Of a stretch of 30,093 bases of DNA, positions 1-8,172 are shown in pieces; within the stretch, counting starts at the first letter, position 1; every line of letters starts with the position of its first letter. The stretch lies in IMG/VR virus record IMGVR_UViG_3300046517_002307, positions 1 to 30,093 of that record; one strand, given 5' to 3'. The DNA is from a virus. Below the pieces are notes generated by a model, which saw only the letters and a program-made list of their open reading frames with translations, was not told where the DNA came from and did not search any database. The position numbers and the translations under genes were made by a program.

Positions 1-2236
1 TGCCCATGAGGCTCTCGAGCTTCTCGATCCAGGCCCGCTGGTACGTGACGTTGTTGGGCCACCCTTCCACGAGCAGGCCGGGGTCGCCGACGGTCGTCTC
101 CAGGGCAGCGAGCTTCGTGGTCAGCGGGATCACGCCCGCCATCTGCATCTCGACCGCGGTGATGCAGAACGTCTCCATGAAGTACGTGGGATGCGTCCAG
201 ACGTGGCACTGCTGCAGGTACGTGGCGAGCTCGTCCTGCGTGACGCGGTCTCTCCAGCGAATGCCGCCCTCCTCGCCGCCCAGCCTCTCGATCGCGCCCA
301 TGACCGCCTGCTTGAACTGGACCAGAGGGTGCTGCCCGTTGGTCATGTCGATGAGCGAGTCGATGAAGTTCCACCCGTAGAAGACGTCGACTGTCGCGTC
401 GGGCCACCGCTTCCTGATCGCTGGCCACATGCCGAGGAGCACGTCCACTCCCCTGTCGGGAGACGAGCTGTAGACGAACTGCGGCCCCTCGTGTGCGCTG
501 AGCGCCTCGATCGGGTAGCGCTCTGGGATGACGCCGTTGGGGATGACCACCATGTTCGCGTCCTGCGGGAGGTAGAGGCGCTCGTGGTACTGCTTCTGCC
601 ACGGCGAGAGGCAGACCACGGCATCCGCGGCGTCGAGGTGCGGTCCTGTCATGCGAGCGCCGACGTTGACGTCGTGCAGCCAGAGCAGCTTGTGCTTGGC
701 GGCTGGGTGGGACTCGAGCATGTTGGGCGCGCGCACGCCAACTGCCAGAGTGAACTCCTCCGCGGCGCGCCACTCGTCGCTGTTCCAGTACTCGACCCCG
801 TCGTCTGCGATGCCGCGGTACGGGCCCGGCATGCCGAACACCACTGCCCGCCACCCGTCCGCGGCGAACCGCCTCGAGATCTCCATGCAGCACGTCTCGA
901 CGCCGCCCGCACCGGACTCTGCGGCTGTCTTCGGGTGCCAGGCCTGGGCTACGGGGTTCGTGAAGAATGCGATGCTCTTGCTGGGCTTGGTGCCCCGCGT
1001 CCTCTTCCTGACCTCGTTGACCTCCTCCGCGGGCGAGGACAGCTGCGCGTCGATCTCCTCGATGCGCTCTGCCAGCGCACCCTCGCCGCCGACGAACTCG
1101 GACGGCGGCGGGTCCCAGATCGCCTTGGCCGCGATGTAGTCGTCGCGCGCCTGCTCCAGGTAACCGAGCGCCTCGTTGGCGATGCCTCGGAGGACAAGCG
1201 GCTGGAAGCTGGCCATGTGCGGCTCGATCGCGTAGACGGTCTCCGGCTTCCCGCACTTGGAGGCGAGCTCGGCAAACTCCCGCATGCGACCGAAGTCCTT
1301 GAGCATCATGCAGCAGCGGGCGATGCCCACGAACCCGTCCGGCCATGACGGGTAGAACTTCACCGCCTGGAGGTACTCGTCCACCGCCGCGTGGTAGTCA
1401 CCGAGCTCGTAGAGAGTGTCGGCCAGCCTGCACTGCGCGAGGTAGGCATCATCGGTGGCGGGCGCGATGGAGATGAAGCTCCTGTACGCGTGGATGGTCG
1501 CCCTGAACTTCTCCGCCTTCTCAGCTGGGTCCTTCGTCGCTAGTGCCTCGCCCAACGACTCGTTGGCGAAGTAGAAGCGGTAGCGCGACTCGTTGGGGAA
1601 GACGCGCATCGCTATGGCGATGATGTGCCTGTTCCTATCGCGCGCTCCCCTGTCCTCGCCCGCCACTCGCTGGTGACGGATGTGGAAGTCGTCCCTCCTC
1701 GACCACTGCACGCCGAACGCCGAAGCGCACACCTCGTGGACCGGGTACTTCCACCGCCACGGGAACGACGTGGACATCATTCGCTCTCGCCACTGCTCGA
1801 TGACGCACTCGCCCGTGTTGGGCTCGATCCCGTACTCGTACTTGGAGAAGACGCCCGCCGAGTAGTCGTCGAGCTCGTCGAACATGGGCTGGATGCCGTC
1901 CTTGCGGTTGACCACGAGCACGTCGTCGGTGTCGATCCACAGGTACCACTGGTACTCGTCCCTGGGCACGATGTCGTAGCTCGCCTGCCGTGCGGCCGAG
2001 AACGCCCACTGCCCCTCAGGGTCGTCGCTCAGCGGCTCGGACACCCACCTCGACCTGCCCCAGGAGATCGGCAGCGACGTGTACTGCGACCACCTCGGGA
2101 GCCTCGACTTCTTGCCGTTATACGACACGAAGACGCCGTCGACGTGTGGCTCGATACTCTCCATGAGGCGCCTGATCTCCTCGCCGCGCCACGCATCGTT
2201 GGTGATGACACACGCTGCGATGCTCTGGTGCTTCAC
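1..2236 (-). CDS. Multidomain glycosyltransferase (GT2 + TPR + GT4), 3' end cut by window edge
   Basis: A reading frame of 745 codons is open from a GTG at 2236 to the window edge without a stop, so the C-terminus is missing. Residues about 1-200 look like a GT-A (family GT2) transferase, with the metal/nucleotide-sugar DxD site WIDTDDV at residues 102-105 and a later VHEVC segment followed by a His. Residues about 205-400 are helical and TPR-like (LADTLYELGDYHAAVDEYLQ). From about 420 a GT-B, family GT4-like, domain begins (IAFFTNPVAQAW), with a Gly-rich donor loop (GAGGVE), LLWLHD and VVIPNGV, then a C-terminal half containing SSSPDRGVDVLL. The start overlaps the stop of the 66-aa gene as GTGA, indicating translational coupling. 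The likely role is transferring sugars to virion protein, DNA or host surface. The acceptor cannot be told from sequence. It is the last gene of its transcription unit seen here. Confidence 0.85.
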   Translation of the reverse strand, partial: MKHQSIAACVITNDAWRGEEIRRLMESIEPHVDGVFVSYNGKKSRLPRWSQYTSLPISWGRSRWVSEPLSDDPEGQWAFSAARQASYDIVPRDEYQWYLWIDTDDVLVVNRKDGIQPMFDELDDYSAGVFSKYEYGIEPNTGECVIEQWRERMMSTSFPWRWKYPVHEVCASAFGVQWSRRDDFHIRHQRVAGEDRGARDRNRHIIAIAMRVFPNESRYRFYFANESLGEALATKDPAEKAEKFRATIHAYRSFISIAPATDDAYLAQCRLADTLYELGDYHAAVDEYLQAVKFYPSWPDGFVGIARCCMMLKDFGRMREFAELASKCGKPETVYAIEPHMASFQPLVLRGIANEALGYLEQARDDYIAAKAIWDPPPSEFVGGEGALAERIEEIDAQLSSPAEEVNEVRKRTRGTKPSKSIAFFTNPVAQAWHPKTAAESGAGGVETCCMEISRRFAADGWRAVVFGMPGPYRGIADDGVEYWNSDEWRAAEEFTLAVGVRAPNMLESHPAAKHKLLWLHDVNVGARMTGPHLDAADAVVCLSPWQKQYHERLYLPQDANMVVIPNGVIPERYPIEALSAHEGPQFVYSSSPDRGVDVLLGMWPAIRKRWPDATVDVFYGWNFIDSLIDMTNGQHPLVQFKQAVMGAIERLGGEEGGIRWRDRVTQDELATYLQQCHVWTHPTYFMETFCITAVEMQMAGVIPLTTKLAALETTVGDPGLLVEGWPNNVTYQRAWIEKLESLMG

Positions 2237-2433
2237 AGGCGCGTCCCTTCCCGTGCAGTCCGCTCAGCTTCCAGGCGTTCCAGGTACATCTCCACTCCCT
2301 TGGCTCCTACGCCGCCCTGCTGGAGGCGGGCCTCCGTCGCCAGGTCCTGCACTCTCCGGACCCTGTCCTCCAGCGCCAGCGTCCTGTTGCTCGCCACCTG
2401 CCGGGCCTGTTCCGCCAGGCTCAGTTGTGCCAT
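2233..2433 (-). CDS. Small helical protein of unknown function (66 aa)
   Basis: This 66-residue protein is predicted to be mostly helical and highly charged (MAQLSLAEQARQVASN...). I do not recognise the family. The ATG at 2433 has a good ribosome binding site (AAGGGGA about 5 nt upstream). Its stop overlaps the GTG of the glycosyltransferase gene as GTGA. It lies inside the 3' part of the 100-aa ORF in the +1 frame, sharing 170 nt. Its sequence looks more protein-like than the Gly/Pro-rich tail of that ORF. It is either an independent overlapping gene or the true continuation of the upstream frame after a +1 shift. Confidence 0.6.
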   Translation of the reverse strand: MAQLSLAEQARQVASNRTLALEDRVRRVQDLATEARLQQGGVGAKGVEMYLERLEAERTAREGTRL

Positions 2434-2566
2434 GCTGTCCCCTTCCCAGGAGCTCGTCCGCCTGCTCCTTCGTCAGCCACTCGACGTCGTCAACGTTCCA
2501 TGTGAAGCGCTTGGCACGCTCCTTCGGATCTGCCTTCGATGGGTCGTATGGTGGTTGTTCACTCAT
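2264..2566 (-). CDS. Small hypothetical protein with low-complexity tail (100 aa)
   Basis: The first ~45 residues (MSEQPPYDPSKADPKERAKR..., then WNVDDVEWLTKEQADELL) look like a real acidic/helical domain of the kind found in small phage head-region proteins. The last ~55 residues are Gly/Pro/Gln-rich and overlap the 66-aa gene in another frame, so the tail may not be functional. The ATG at 2566 has no clear Shine-Dalgarno sequence. A TATAAT hexamer lies 9 nt upstream, consistent with a very short leader. Function is unknown. Confidence 0.55.
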   Translation of the reverse strand: MSEQPPYDPSKADPKERAKRFTWNVDDVEWLTKEQADELLGRGQHGTTEPGGTGPAGGEQQDAGAGGQGPESAGPGDGGPPPAGRRRSQGSGDVPGTPGS

Positions 2567-2575
2567 GGTGTAAAC

Positions 2576-2581
2576 ATTATA
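2576..2581 (-). promoter_or_regulatory. TATAAT hexamer 9 nt before the ATG at 2566
   Basis: An exact -10-like TATAAT overlaps the stop codon of the 1853-aa gene (TGG ATA TAA TG) and ends 9 nt before the next ATG. No convincing -35 box is visible. It may drive a near-leaderless transcript of the 100-aa/66-aa/glycosyltransferase unit. Unlike three other sites in the window it does not continue as GATAAGG, and part of the match is forced by the stop codon, so confidence is low. Confidence 0.35.
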
Positions 2582-5500
2582 TCCAGAGGTCCTCAGCTCC
2601 GTATAGCGTTCGACCGGTCGCGAGCTCGTTGCTCGTCCCTCGCCAGACGAGCACCATCATCTTCTTGCCCGAGCTGCCCGTCTCCTCGAGGCCCACGATC
2701 TCGAAGATCGAGTTCGCGGGCAGGAGGATCTCGCGCTCCGAGACGTGCGGGCTCATCTGGTCGTCGAGAGCGTACACGATGGGCGTGCCCTCGGGGATGA
2801 TGATCTTAGCCCTGTGGCCCCAGTTCGCGCTGGATGCCATGTAGGACGTCGAAACGAAGCCCTTGTCACGGATCATGTTGCCGACCATCCCCTCGGTGGG
2901 AGCGTGGGGGATCGGCCACGAGGTGCCCCTGTAGACGGTGATCGACTGCGGCGTCCTCTGAGCGGCCTGCTCGAACGCCTCCTTCATCACGTCGCCCTTC
3001 TTCGAGGACGAGTCGGCGCGCAGGGCGCTGTTGATGTTGCCGTAGCCGCTGCCAAAGTAGCTCTGGAACGCATTGCGTACCTCGTACCAGTCGAGCCCTG
3101 CCGCGCTGACGCGTGACTTGAAGCCGCCGAGGTGTTGCCGCATCCACGAGTCGCCGGCGGAGGTGGACGTGAACTCGATTGAGCCGTCCGGCGTGTGGAG
3201 GAACTGCGGCATCTTGGACGACGGGCCCACGTGCTGGAAGAACGGCTTCACGCGCTCAGAGATCTCCGCGTCCGTCCACCCTCGTCCCTTCAGCGCCTTG
3301 ACGAAGTTCGCGTACTGCTGTGGCGTCATCTGTGGGACGTTGCTCTCGATCCAGTTCTGCGACATCTTCCCGGGCAGCGTGACGTTCTGCGGCAGCATCT
3401 GAGCCATCGTCTTCGCGCCAAGGTGCTCTGTCGTGTCCGTGACGATGACCTCGCTCCCGTGGTGGAGGAAGTGCGTCTCTCCCGACTCCGTCTGGAGCTC
3501 GATCGCGTGCTCGCCGCTGGTGCCCATGACCTGGTACTTCTTGCCGTGGTAGTCGACGTGGCTGCCCACGTGCACCTGCGTGAGCTTCACCGTCTGCTCC
3601 TCGAGCGGCACGACCTTGGGCTTCACGGCCGCGAGGTCCTTCTGCAGCACGTCGGGCACCTGGCTCTTGTCGCTGGTCGAGAAGGCCTTCAGCAGGAACG
3701 ACCCCTTCGGCCAGACCTTCTCGAGCCCGTGCTCGTTGCCGCCGACGCCCTGAGCGGTGACGCCGCCGTCCTTGTTCTTCGCGGTCACGACCCATATCGT
3801 GTTCGCCCCGCCCGTCTCGAAGAAGCGATCGCCCGTCTTCATGTTCTTCATGTCCCAGGAGTCGTTCATGCTCCCGGCCTTCAGCAGGACAGCGTCCTTC
3901 GACTGCGTGAGCACGAACGGCTGGTCTTCGGGCCAGCCGGACGTCGCGCCGTTGCTGTCCATGACGTAGACGTGCCCGCCCTCCTTCTTGATGATCACGC
4001 CCTTGACCACGGAGTTGACGACGTCCACGAAGGAGCCCGTCTGGAGCTCGTTCGCGAGGTACTTGTTGCCAACCACCTGCTCGTGCGTGGGGACCTCGAA
4101 ATTGGGCGCCTCTGACGACGGGCCCATCTTCACGTCCACCGGCGTAGTGCCCTCGTGGATCCACTCGATGCTGTTGCTCTGGAGGTTCTTGACGCCGATC
4201 GCCGCGCTCGTCCCTCCAGCGGGCGATACGACCTCGTAGTCGTGCCCGAGGACGCTGAACTTCTGGTTCATGCCGAGGTCCTTCAGCTCCTTCGTGACCA
4301 CCGAGCCCTGCTCCTTCGAGAGCGTTGCGGACTCCAGCGTCGACGCGCCGTGCTGGACCTCTGGCGGCTGGGCAGAGTGGCTGTCAGCGTACTCCTTCAT
4401 CCAGTCGCGCCTCGCCTTGAGCGCAGCCCGCACGCGCTCCTTCATCTGCGTGTCCTGGAAGCCGGCGCTGTTGACCGCATTGTCGATGTGCTCGTCAGTG
4501 AGCTGCTCGGCGATCTTCTTGGCCTGCGCCGCCTTGTCCGCCTCCGTCAGGCCCTTCATGACCTGGGCGTTCTTCGGGTTGATCGACGGGTCGATGAGGG
4601 TCGTGACCTCCTGCGGCTCGTGCCCGTAGTCCTTGTGCCCGCCCATGCCCCTGAACTCGAACGAGCCCCCGTTGTCGATGCGATACAGAGTGCCCGTCGA
4701 ATCCTCGATGTGCATGTTGGCGAACGGGTCCTCGGGCCCGACGCCCGCTGCGTCCCAATTACCGACGAGAGCGTCAGCCATGAAGCCGGGGTGCGCCTTC
4801 ACCCGCTCCGGGCTGTCGGAGGCACCGAGCTTGTGGCCCTGGATGAAGCGCGACGCGATGACGTCCTTGCCGTTGATCGTCGTCCGCACCATGTCAGCGA
4901 CGGGCACGCCCACGCTCTTGTAGACCGCGTTGGCGAGAGCCTCGCTGGCGATGTGGTCCGGAGTCTGTCCCTCCTTGACGAGCCACTTCGACCCGTTGGA
5001 GTCCGTGTACCACGAGGGGCCCGTCGTCCCGCCAGCGGGCTCGAGGTACGTTAGGCTCGGTCCCAGCGCCTCGTCTCGCCTGATCGAGCCCGGCGGCAAT
5101 GCGTAGATGACCTGCTCGTTGTTCTTCAGGAAGCCCACCCCGCCCTGTTCGTACAGGACCTTCGCCTGGGACGGGCCCTTGAGCTGCACCTTCGCGAGCT
5201 CCGACACTGTCGGGTCGCTCGTGCTGGGCACCTCGATCCAGTCGCCGTTCTTCACCGCACCGACGAGCGTGGGCTGGCCGGGGATGTGAGCGATGGGAGG
5301 CTGCTGCTCTGTCGGAGTGGGAGCGTGGGGTGGCGCATCGGGCTCGAGCTTTGCCTTCACGTCAGCGGGCGGCTCCAGCACGTGAGCGACCAGGTTGCTG
5401 GCACCGAACCAGCCCTGCTTCCCGTCAACGCCGACTCCCTTCGCGCTCCAGTTCGTCGTGGACGTGATCCTGTACCAGTCGCCCTTCGGGTCGATGACGA

Positions 5501-8138
5501 AGTCGCCAGACGCGAGGAAGTTCGCCTTGCTCACCTCCCCGTCGTACTTCTTCGCGAACGCCTCGACGCGCGGCAGGTAGACGCGGTCCTTGATCTCCTG
5601 GTCCGTCCACCCGCGGTCGTAAAGCTTGTAGACCAGCGACTGGAGCTCCTCCTTCGTCAGGCCGTTGACGTTGTTCTCGAGCCACTTCTGAGAGAACTTC
5701 GCAGGCCAGTCGACCATGAGCTCGTGATCGCCCTGGCCGTGCCCCAGCAGCTGGGCGAGCTCCGTGACGCTCGAGGTCTGGTTAACGGGCCGCACCACGA
5801 AGGCACGGACGCCCCTCTCGTCCTTGCCCAGGTGCTGCACCACCTCGAACGTCGTCCCGCGCGGCATGAGGATCTCCGCTTCCTTCATGTCCGCGACGCC
5901 GCCAGCGGGGTCAGGCAGGTGGTCCATGTACGCGCCTCGCGTGTCCTTCGGCACCTCGATCCTGAAGACAACTGGGTTCTCACCGTACCCGCCCATGTGC
6001 GCGAACCCGTAGCCGATCGCAGGAGACAGCGACGTGCTCACGTAGCCGTTGTCCGTGAAGTGGTGCCCGTGCTCGTCCAGCCACAGCTGCCAGTCCTCGC
6101 CGCCCAGGCCCTCGTGGCTGAAGCCCCTCCATGCGACGACGTCGATCGGCAAGCGCGACCCGGAGAGAGCGTCGTCCAGCTGCGTGACCAGGTGTGACCT
6201 CTCGTCAGCGGACATGAGCTCGAACTCAAGCGGCTTACCACGAAGCCGACCGTTGATCTCGTCGCTGCTGGTCTTGTACTCCCACAGCGAGTCGATCTGG
6301 TCGGCAGAGAGGTGGGGGAGCCAGTGAGCGCTGTAGTGGGGAGCGAGCTGCTCATGAGCGCTCCCAGCATCGGCGAACTCGTGAGGACTCAGCGCTGTGG
6401 CAAGGTTGCCACCGGGCCCTGGGACCGCGAGAGCAGGGACGTGTCGCGGCTTGTTCGAGCTCCAGCTGGCAGTATCGTGCTTGTCTACTCCGGGCAGCGC
6501 GGCCAGGTGCGGCGTGAAGTCCGCTCCGAGATCGCTGAAGTGGGAGTCGAGCATCTTGAGCCTGTCGTGCGAGTCACCGCTGGACCAGTGCACCTCCTTC
6601 ATCAGGCCCAGGGCAATCTGGTCCGCCTCGGGCTTGGAGATGCCGTGCACGTCCTCGATCGCGTGCGAGAGGTCATCGTGCACGCGCGCTGCCCAGCTGA
6701 ACTCGTGCTGGTACGCGTAGAGGTCCTCGAACGCGCCAGGGTCGAGCGGGTGGCTCTCGCCCATGAAGCGCAAGTCACCGTGCTGTGCCTTGATCGCCTT
6801 GTACGCAGCGTGCCTGCCCTGGTGCTCCGTCAGGCCCTCTTCGATGAACGTTGTGAGCTCGTCGCCGCGAACGTAGCCGAGGCGCAGAGTGCTCTTGACG
6901 TCAGGGTGGACGATCTGGTGATGAGCCTCGTGGAAGAGCACCGACTGAGCCTGCCAGCCAGACACGCCGAGGTGCCCACCATTGATCTGGAGCTCGCCCG
7001 TTGCAAGGTCGTCCATGACGCTCGGGTGAAAGCCAATCGCACCGTTCCAGTCAGCGCTACCGTACGGGCTGGTAACCTCGTTCCACGAGACCGAGCCGTT
7101 GAAGACGTGCTCGCGGCCAGAGCCGTCGACATACGACTGGATGAGCCCTCTGACGCGCGCCCGCGTGCCCTCGGGACTGTCGAATGCTGCGGTCCAGTGT
7201 GCCTGGTCGAGGTGGGCGCCAATGACCGCCTGGTCCTGGCTGCCAGGGAGCGCCCGAGCAGTCAGGCGGTCCAGAGACGTCGGGAGGCCCTGGCGGATGA
7301 GGTCGAGCACTCGTTGCTTCTCGCTCGAGACTGCAGCGAGGACGTCATGTGCCTCAGCGAGCGTCTCCTGAGCGTCCGGAGCGTTAGCGTCCTCCTGCGT
7401 CACCTTGCGCGCGATCTCCTCGATGCGCGAGATGTGCGCCTGCATCGAAGGGTGCGTTATCGCCCTCTGCTCGTGCGAGAGCTGCGGGAGCACCGGCGTC
7501 GCATGGCCGCTCTGGCGCTCCTTGACGACGTCGTCGTGGAACTGCGTTATCTCGGCCTGGGTGAGATCACGGCGAGTGCGTCCCTGGAGGAACTGGCGGA
7601 TCCCGTCGGCAGTGATGTCGTGGAGCGTCCGAGCAGCGTCCTTGACGGCGGTCTCCCTGCGCGCCAGTTCGTCGCTCGGGACGCTGAGGCCCCCGGTCTC
7701 CCTGTGGCTCTGGAGCGACGGGACGTCGAACTGGTTCACGACGCTCGTGCCGCTCAGGATGCCGATGTGAACATCGCCGTTCGGGAGCGGGTCAGCCGTG
7801 ATTGCGTCCCCGGGCTTCTGGACGTTCTGAGCATCGATGAGATGCTTCGACTCGTTGGGCAGGTTCTTCAGGAGCTCCGCACCGCGGAGGATCTTGTAGC
7901 CCGGCGGCCCATCAGCGAACTTACCCGTCCGTGGGTCGTGCCAGGGGTTGCCGCTCTTCGTCCCTACGACGTAAGTGCCCGGCCCGGCGATGTGACCGAC
8001 GTCGAGCCAGAGCACGGACCCGTCAGCGAGCACCAGCTCGCTGGTGGGCGGTGGGATGTCCCCGCCGCCAGTCGGCTTCTCCGGCAGCGGGTCAGCGATG
8101 ACGATGACGTTCCCAGCGAAGTCCAGTATCTCAGCCAT
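2577..8138 (-). CDS. Giant multi-effector protein: HExxH peptidase-like, ADP-ribosyltransferase, kinase-like fold, second ADP-ribosyltransferase
   Basis: This is an 1853-residue protein with domains in the following order. Near residues 60-80 there is a short NPWHDPRTGKF motif typical of phage head-associated proteins. A zincin-like site follows: H403-E-A-H-H407 with EEGLTE at 433-438 as likely third ligand. ART1 (about 600-790) has R671 in VAWRGF, S701-T-S703, and E753-A-E755 followed by ILMPRG, the full R-STS-ExE signature. A PI3/4-kinase/HipA-like fold (about 1040-1240) has K1055, D1129, N1141 and D1155 (IDNGG). Several small beta-rich linker repeats come next. ART2 (about 1680-1853) has R1737 in VYRGT, S1763-T-S1765 and E1801-R-E1803. 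A 38-residue module is duplicated at 816-853 and 1593-1630. The ATG at 8138 has AAGGA 5 nt upstream. The gene follows portal and structural genes, suggesting a virion-injected effector that modifies host proteins. Enzyme activities follow from motifs; targets and packaging are inference. Confidence 0.85.
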   Translation of the reverse strand: MAEILDFAGNVIVIADPLPEKPTGGGDIPPPTSELVLADGSVLWLDVGHIAGPGTYVVGTKSGNPWHDPRTGKFADGPPGYKILRGAELLKNLPNESKHLIDAQNVQKPGDAITADPLPNGDVHIGILSGTSVVNQFDVPSLQSHRETGGLSVPSDELARRETAVKDAARTLHDITADGIRQFLQGRTRRDLTQAEITQFHDDVVKERQSGHATPVLPQLSHEQRAITHPSMQAHISRIEEIARKVTQEDANAPDAQETLAEAHDVLAAVSSEKQRVLDLIRQGLPTSLDRLTARALPGSQDQAVIGAHLDQAHWTAAFDSPEGTRARVRGLIQSYVDGSGREHVFNGSVSWNEVTSPYGSADWNGAIGFHPSVMDDLATGELQINGGHLGVSGWQAQSVLFHEAHHQIVHPDVKSTLRLGYVRGDELTTFIEEGLTEHQGRHAAYKAIKAQHGDLRFMGESHPLDPGAFEDLYAYQHEFSWAARVHDDLSHAIEDVHGISKPEADQIALGLMKEVHWSSGDSHDRLKMLDSHFSDLGADFTPHLAALPGVDKHDTASWSSNKPRHVPALAVPGPGGNLATALSPHEFADAGSAHEQLAPHYSAHWLPHLSADQIDSLWEYKTSSDEINGRLRGKPLEFELMSADERSHLVTQLDDALSGSRLPIDVVAWRGFSHEGLGGEDWQLWLDEHGHHFTDNGYVSTSLSPAIGYGFAHMGGYGENPVVFRIEVPKDTRGAYMDHLPDPAGGVADMKEAEILMPRGTTFEVVQHLGKDERGVRAFVVRPVNQTSSVTELAQLLGHGQGDHELMVDWPAKFSQKWLENNVNGLTKEELQSLVYKLYDRGWTDQEIKDRVYLPRVEAFAKKYDGEVSKANFLASGDFVIDPKGDWYRITSTTNWSAKGVGVDGKQGWFGASNLVAHVLEPPADVKAKLEPDAPPHAPTPTEQQPPIAHIPGQPTLVGAVKNGDWIEVPSTSDPTVSELAKVQLKGPSQAKVLYEQGGVGFLKNNEQVIYALPPGSIRRDEALGPSLTYLEPAGGTTGPSWYTDSNGSKWLVKEGQTPDHIASEALANAVYKSVGVPVADMVRTTINGKDVIASRFIQGHKLGASDSPERVKAHPGFMADALVGNWDAAGVGPEDPFANMHIEDSTGTLYRIDNGGSFEFRGMGGHKDYGHEPQEVTTLIDPSINPKNAQVMKGLTEADKAAQAKKIAEQLTDEHIDNAVNSAGFQDTQMKERVRAALKARRDWMKEYADSHSAQPPEVQHGASTLESATLSKEQGSVVTKELKDLGMNQKFSVLGHDYEVVSPAGGTSAAIGVKNLQSNSIEWIHEGTTPVDVKMGPSSEAPNFEVPTHEQVVGNKYLANELQTGSFVDVVNSVVKGVIIKKEGGHVYVMDSNGATSGWPEDQPFVLTQSKDAVLLKAGSMNDSWDMKNMKTGDRFFETGGANTIWVVTAKNKDGGVTAQGVGGNEHGLEKVWPKGSFLLKAFSTSDKSQVPDVLQKDLAAVKPKVVPLEEQTVKLTQVHVGSHVDYHGKKYQVMGTSGEHAIELQTESGETHFLHHGSEVIVTDTTEHLGAKTMAQMLPQNVTLPGKMSQNWIESNVPQMTPQQYANFVKALKGRGWTDAEISERVKPFFQHVGPSSKMPQFLHTPDGSIEFTSTSAGDSWMRQHLGGFKSRVSAAGLDWYEVRNAFQSYFGSGYGNINSALRADSSSKKGDVMKEAFEQAAQRTPQSITVYRGTSWPIPHAPTEGMVGNMIRDKGFVSTSYMASSANWGHRAKIIIPEGTPIVYALDDQMSPHVSEREILLPANSIFEIVGLEETGSSGKKMMVLVWRGTSNELATGRTLYGAEDLWI
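3249..3362 (-). repeat. Internal protein repeat copy 2 (residues 1593-1630 of the giant protein)
   Basis: This 38-residue helical module begins SQNWIESNV and ends GRGWTDAEISERV. It matches copy 1 at 18 of 38 positions without gaps, with strongest agreement in the RGWTD-EI--RV ending. It stands just upstream of the second ADP-ribosyltransferase domain. Confidence 0.75.
5580..5693 (-). repeat. Internal protein repeat copy 1 (residues 816-853 of the giant protein)
   Basis: This 38-residue helical module begins SQKWLENNV and ends DRGWTDQEIKDRV. It follows the first ADP-ribosyltransferase domain. The shared SQ-W-E-NV start and RGWTD-EI--RV end with copy 2 suggest an ancestral duplication or a structural spacer reused in the polypeptide. 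Confidence 0.75.
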
Positions 8139-8142
8139 GCGT

Positions 8143-8155
8143 CCTTATCATTATA
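8143..8155 (-). promoter_or_regulatory. Conserved 13-mer TATAATGATAAGG upstream of the giant gene
   Basis: This is an exact copy of a 13-mer also present at 20448-20460 and 27096-27108. The TATAAT part resembles a -10 box and lies 11 nt before the ATG at 8138; the AAGG part doubles as the Shine-Dalgarno sequence. No good -35 is visible. The box also contains an inverted repeat, here CTTAT-AATG-ATAAG, so it could be an operator. If transcription began about 7 nt past the hexamer, the mRNA would have only a 4-5 nt leader and would lack AAGGA. Confidence 0.55.
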
Positions 8156-8172
8156 AGTAGTGCTCGGGACAC

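Noticed and set aside
6312-8156. 614-aa open frame on the plus strand opposite the giant gene
   Set aside because: It is a complement-strand shadow caused by high GC at third positions. Its product is Val/Leu/Arg-rich with no recognisable motif, while the minus strand carries intact domain motifs.
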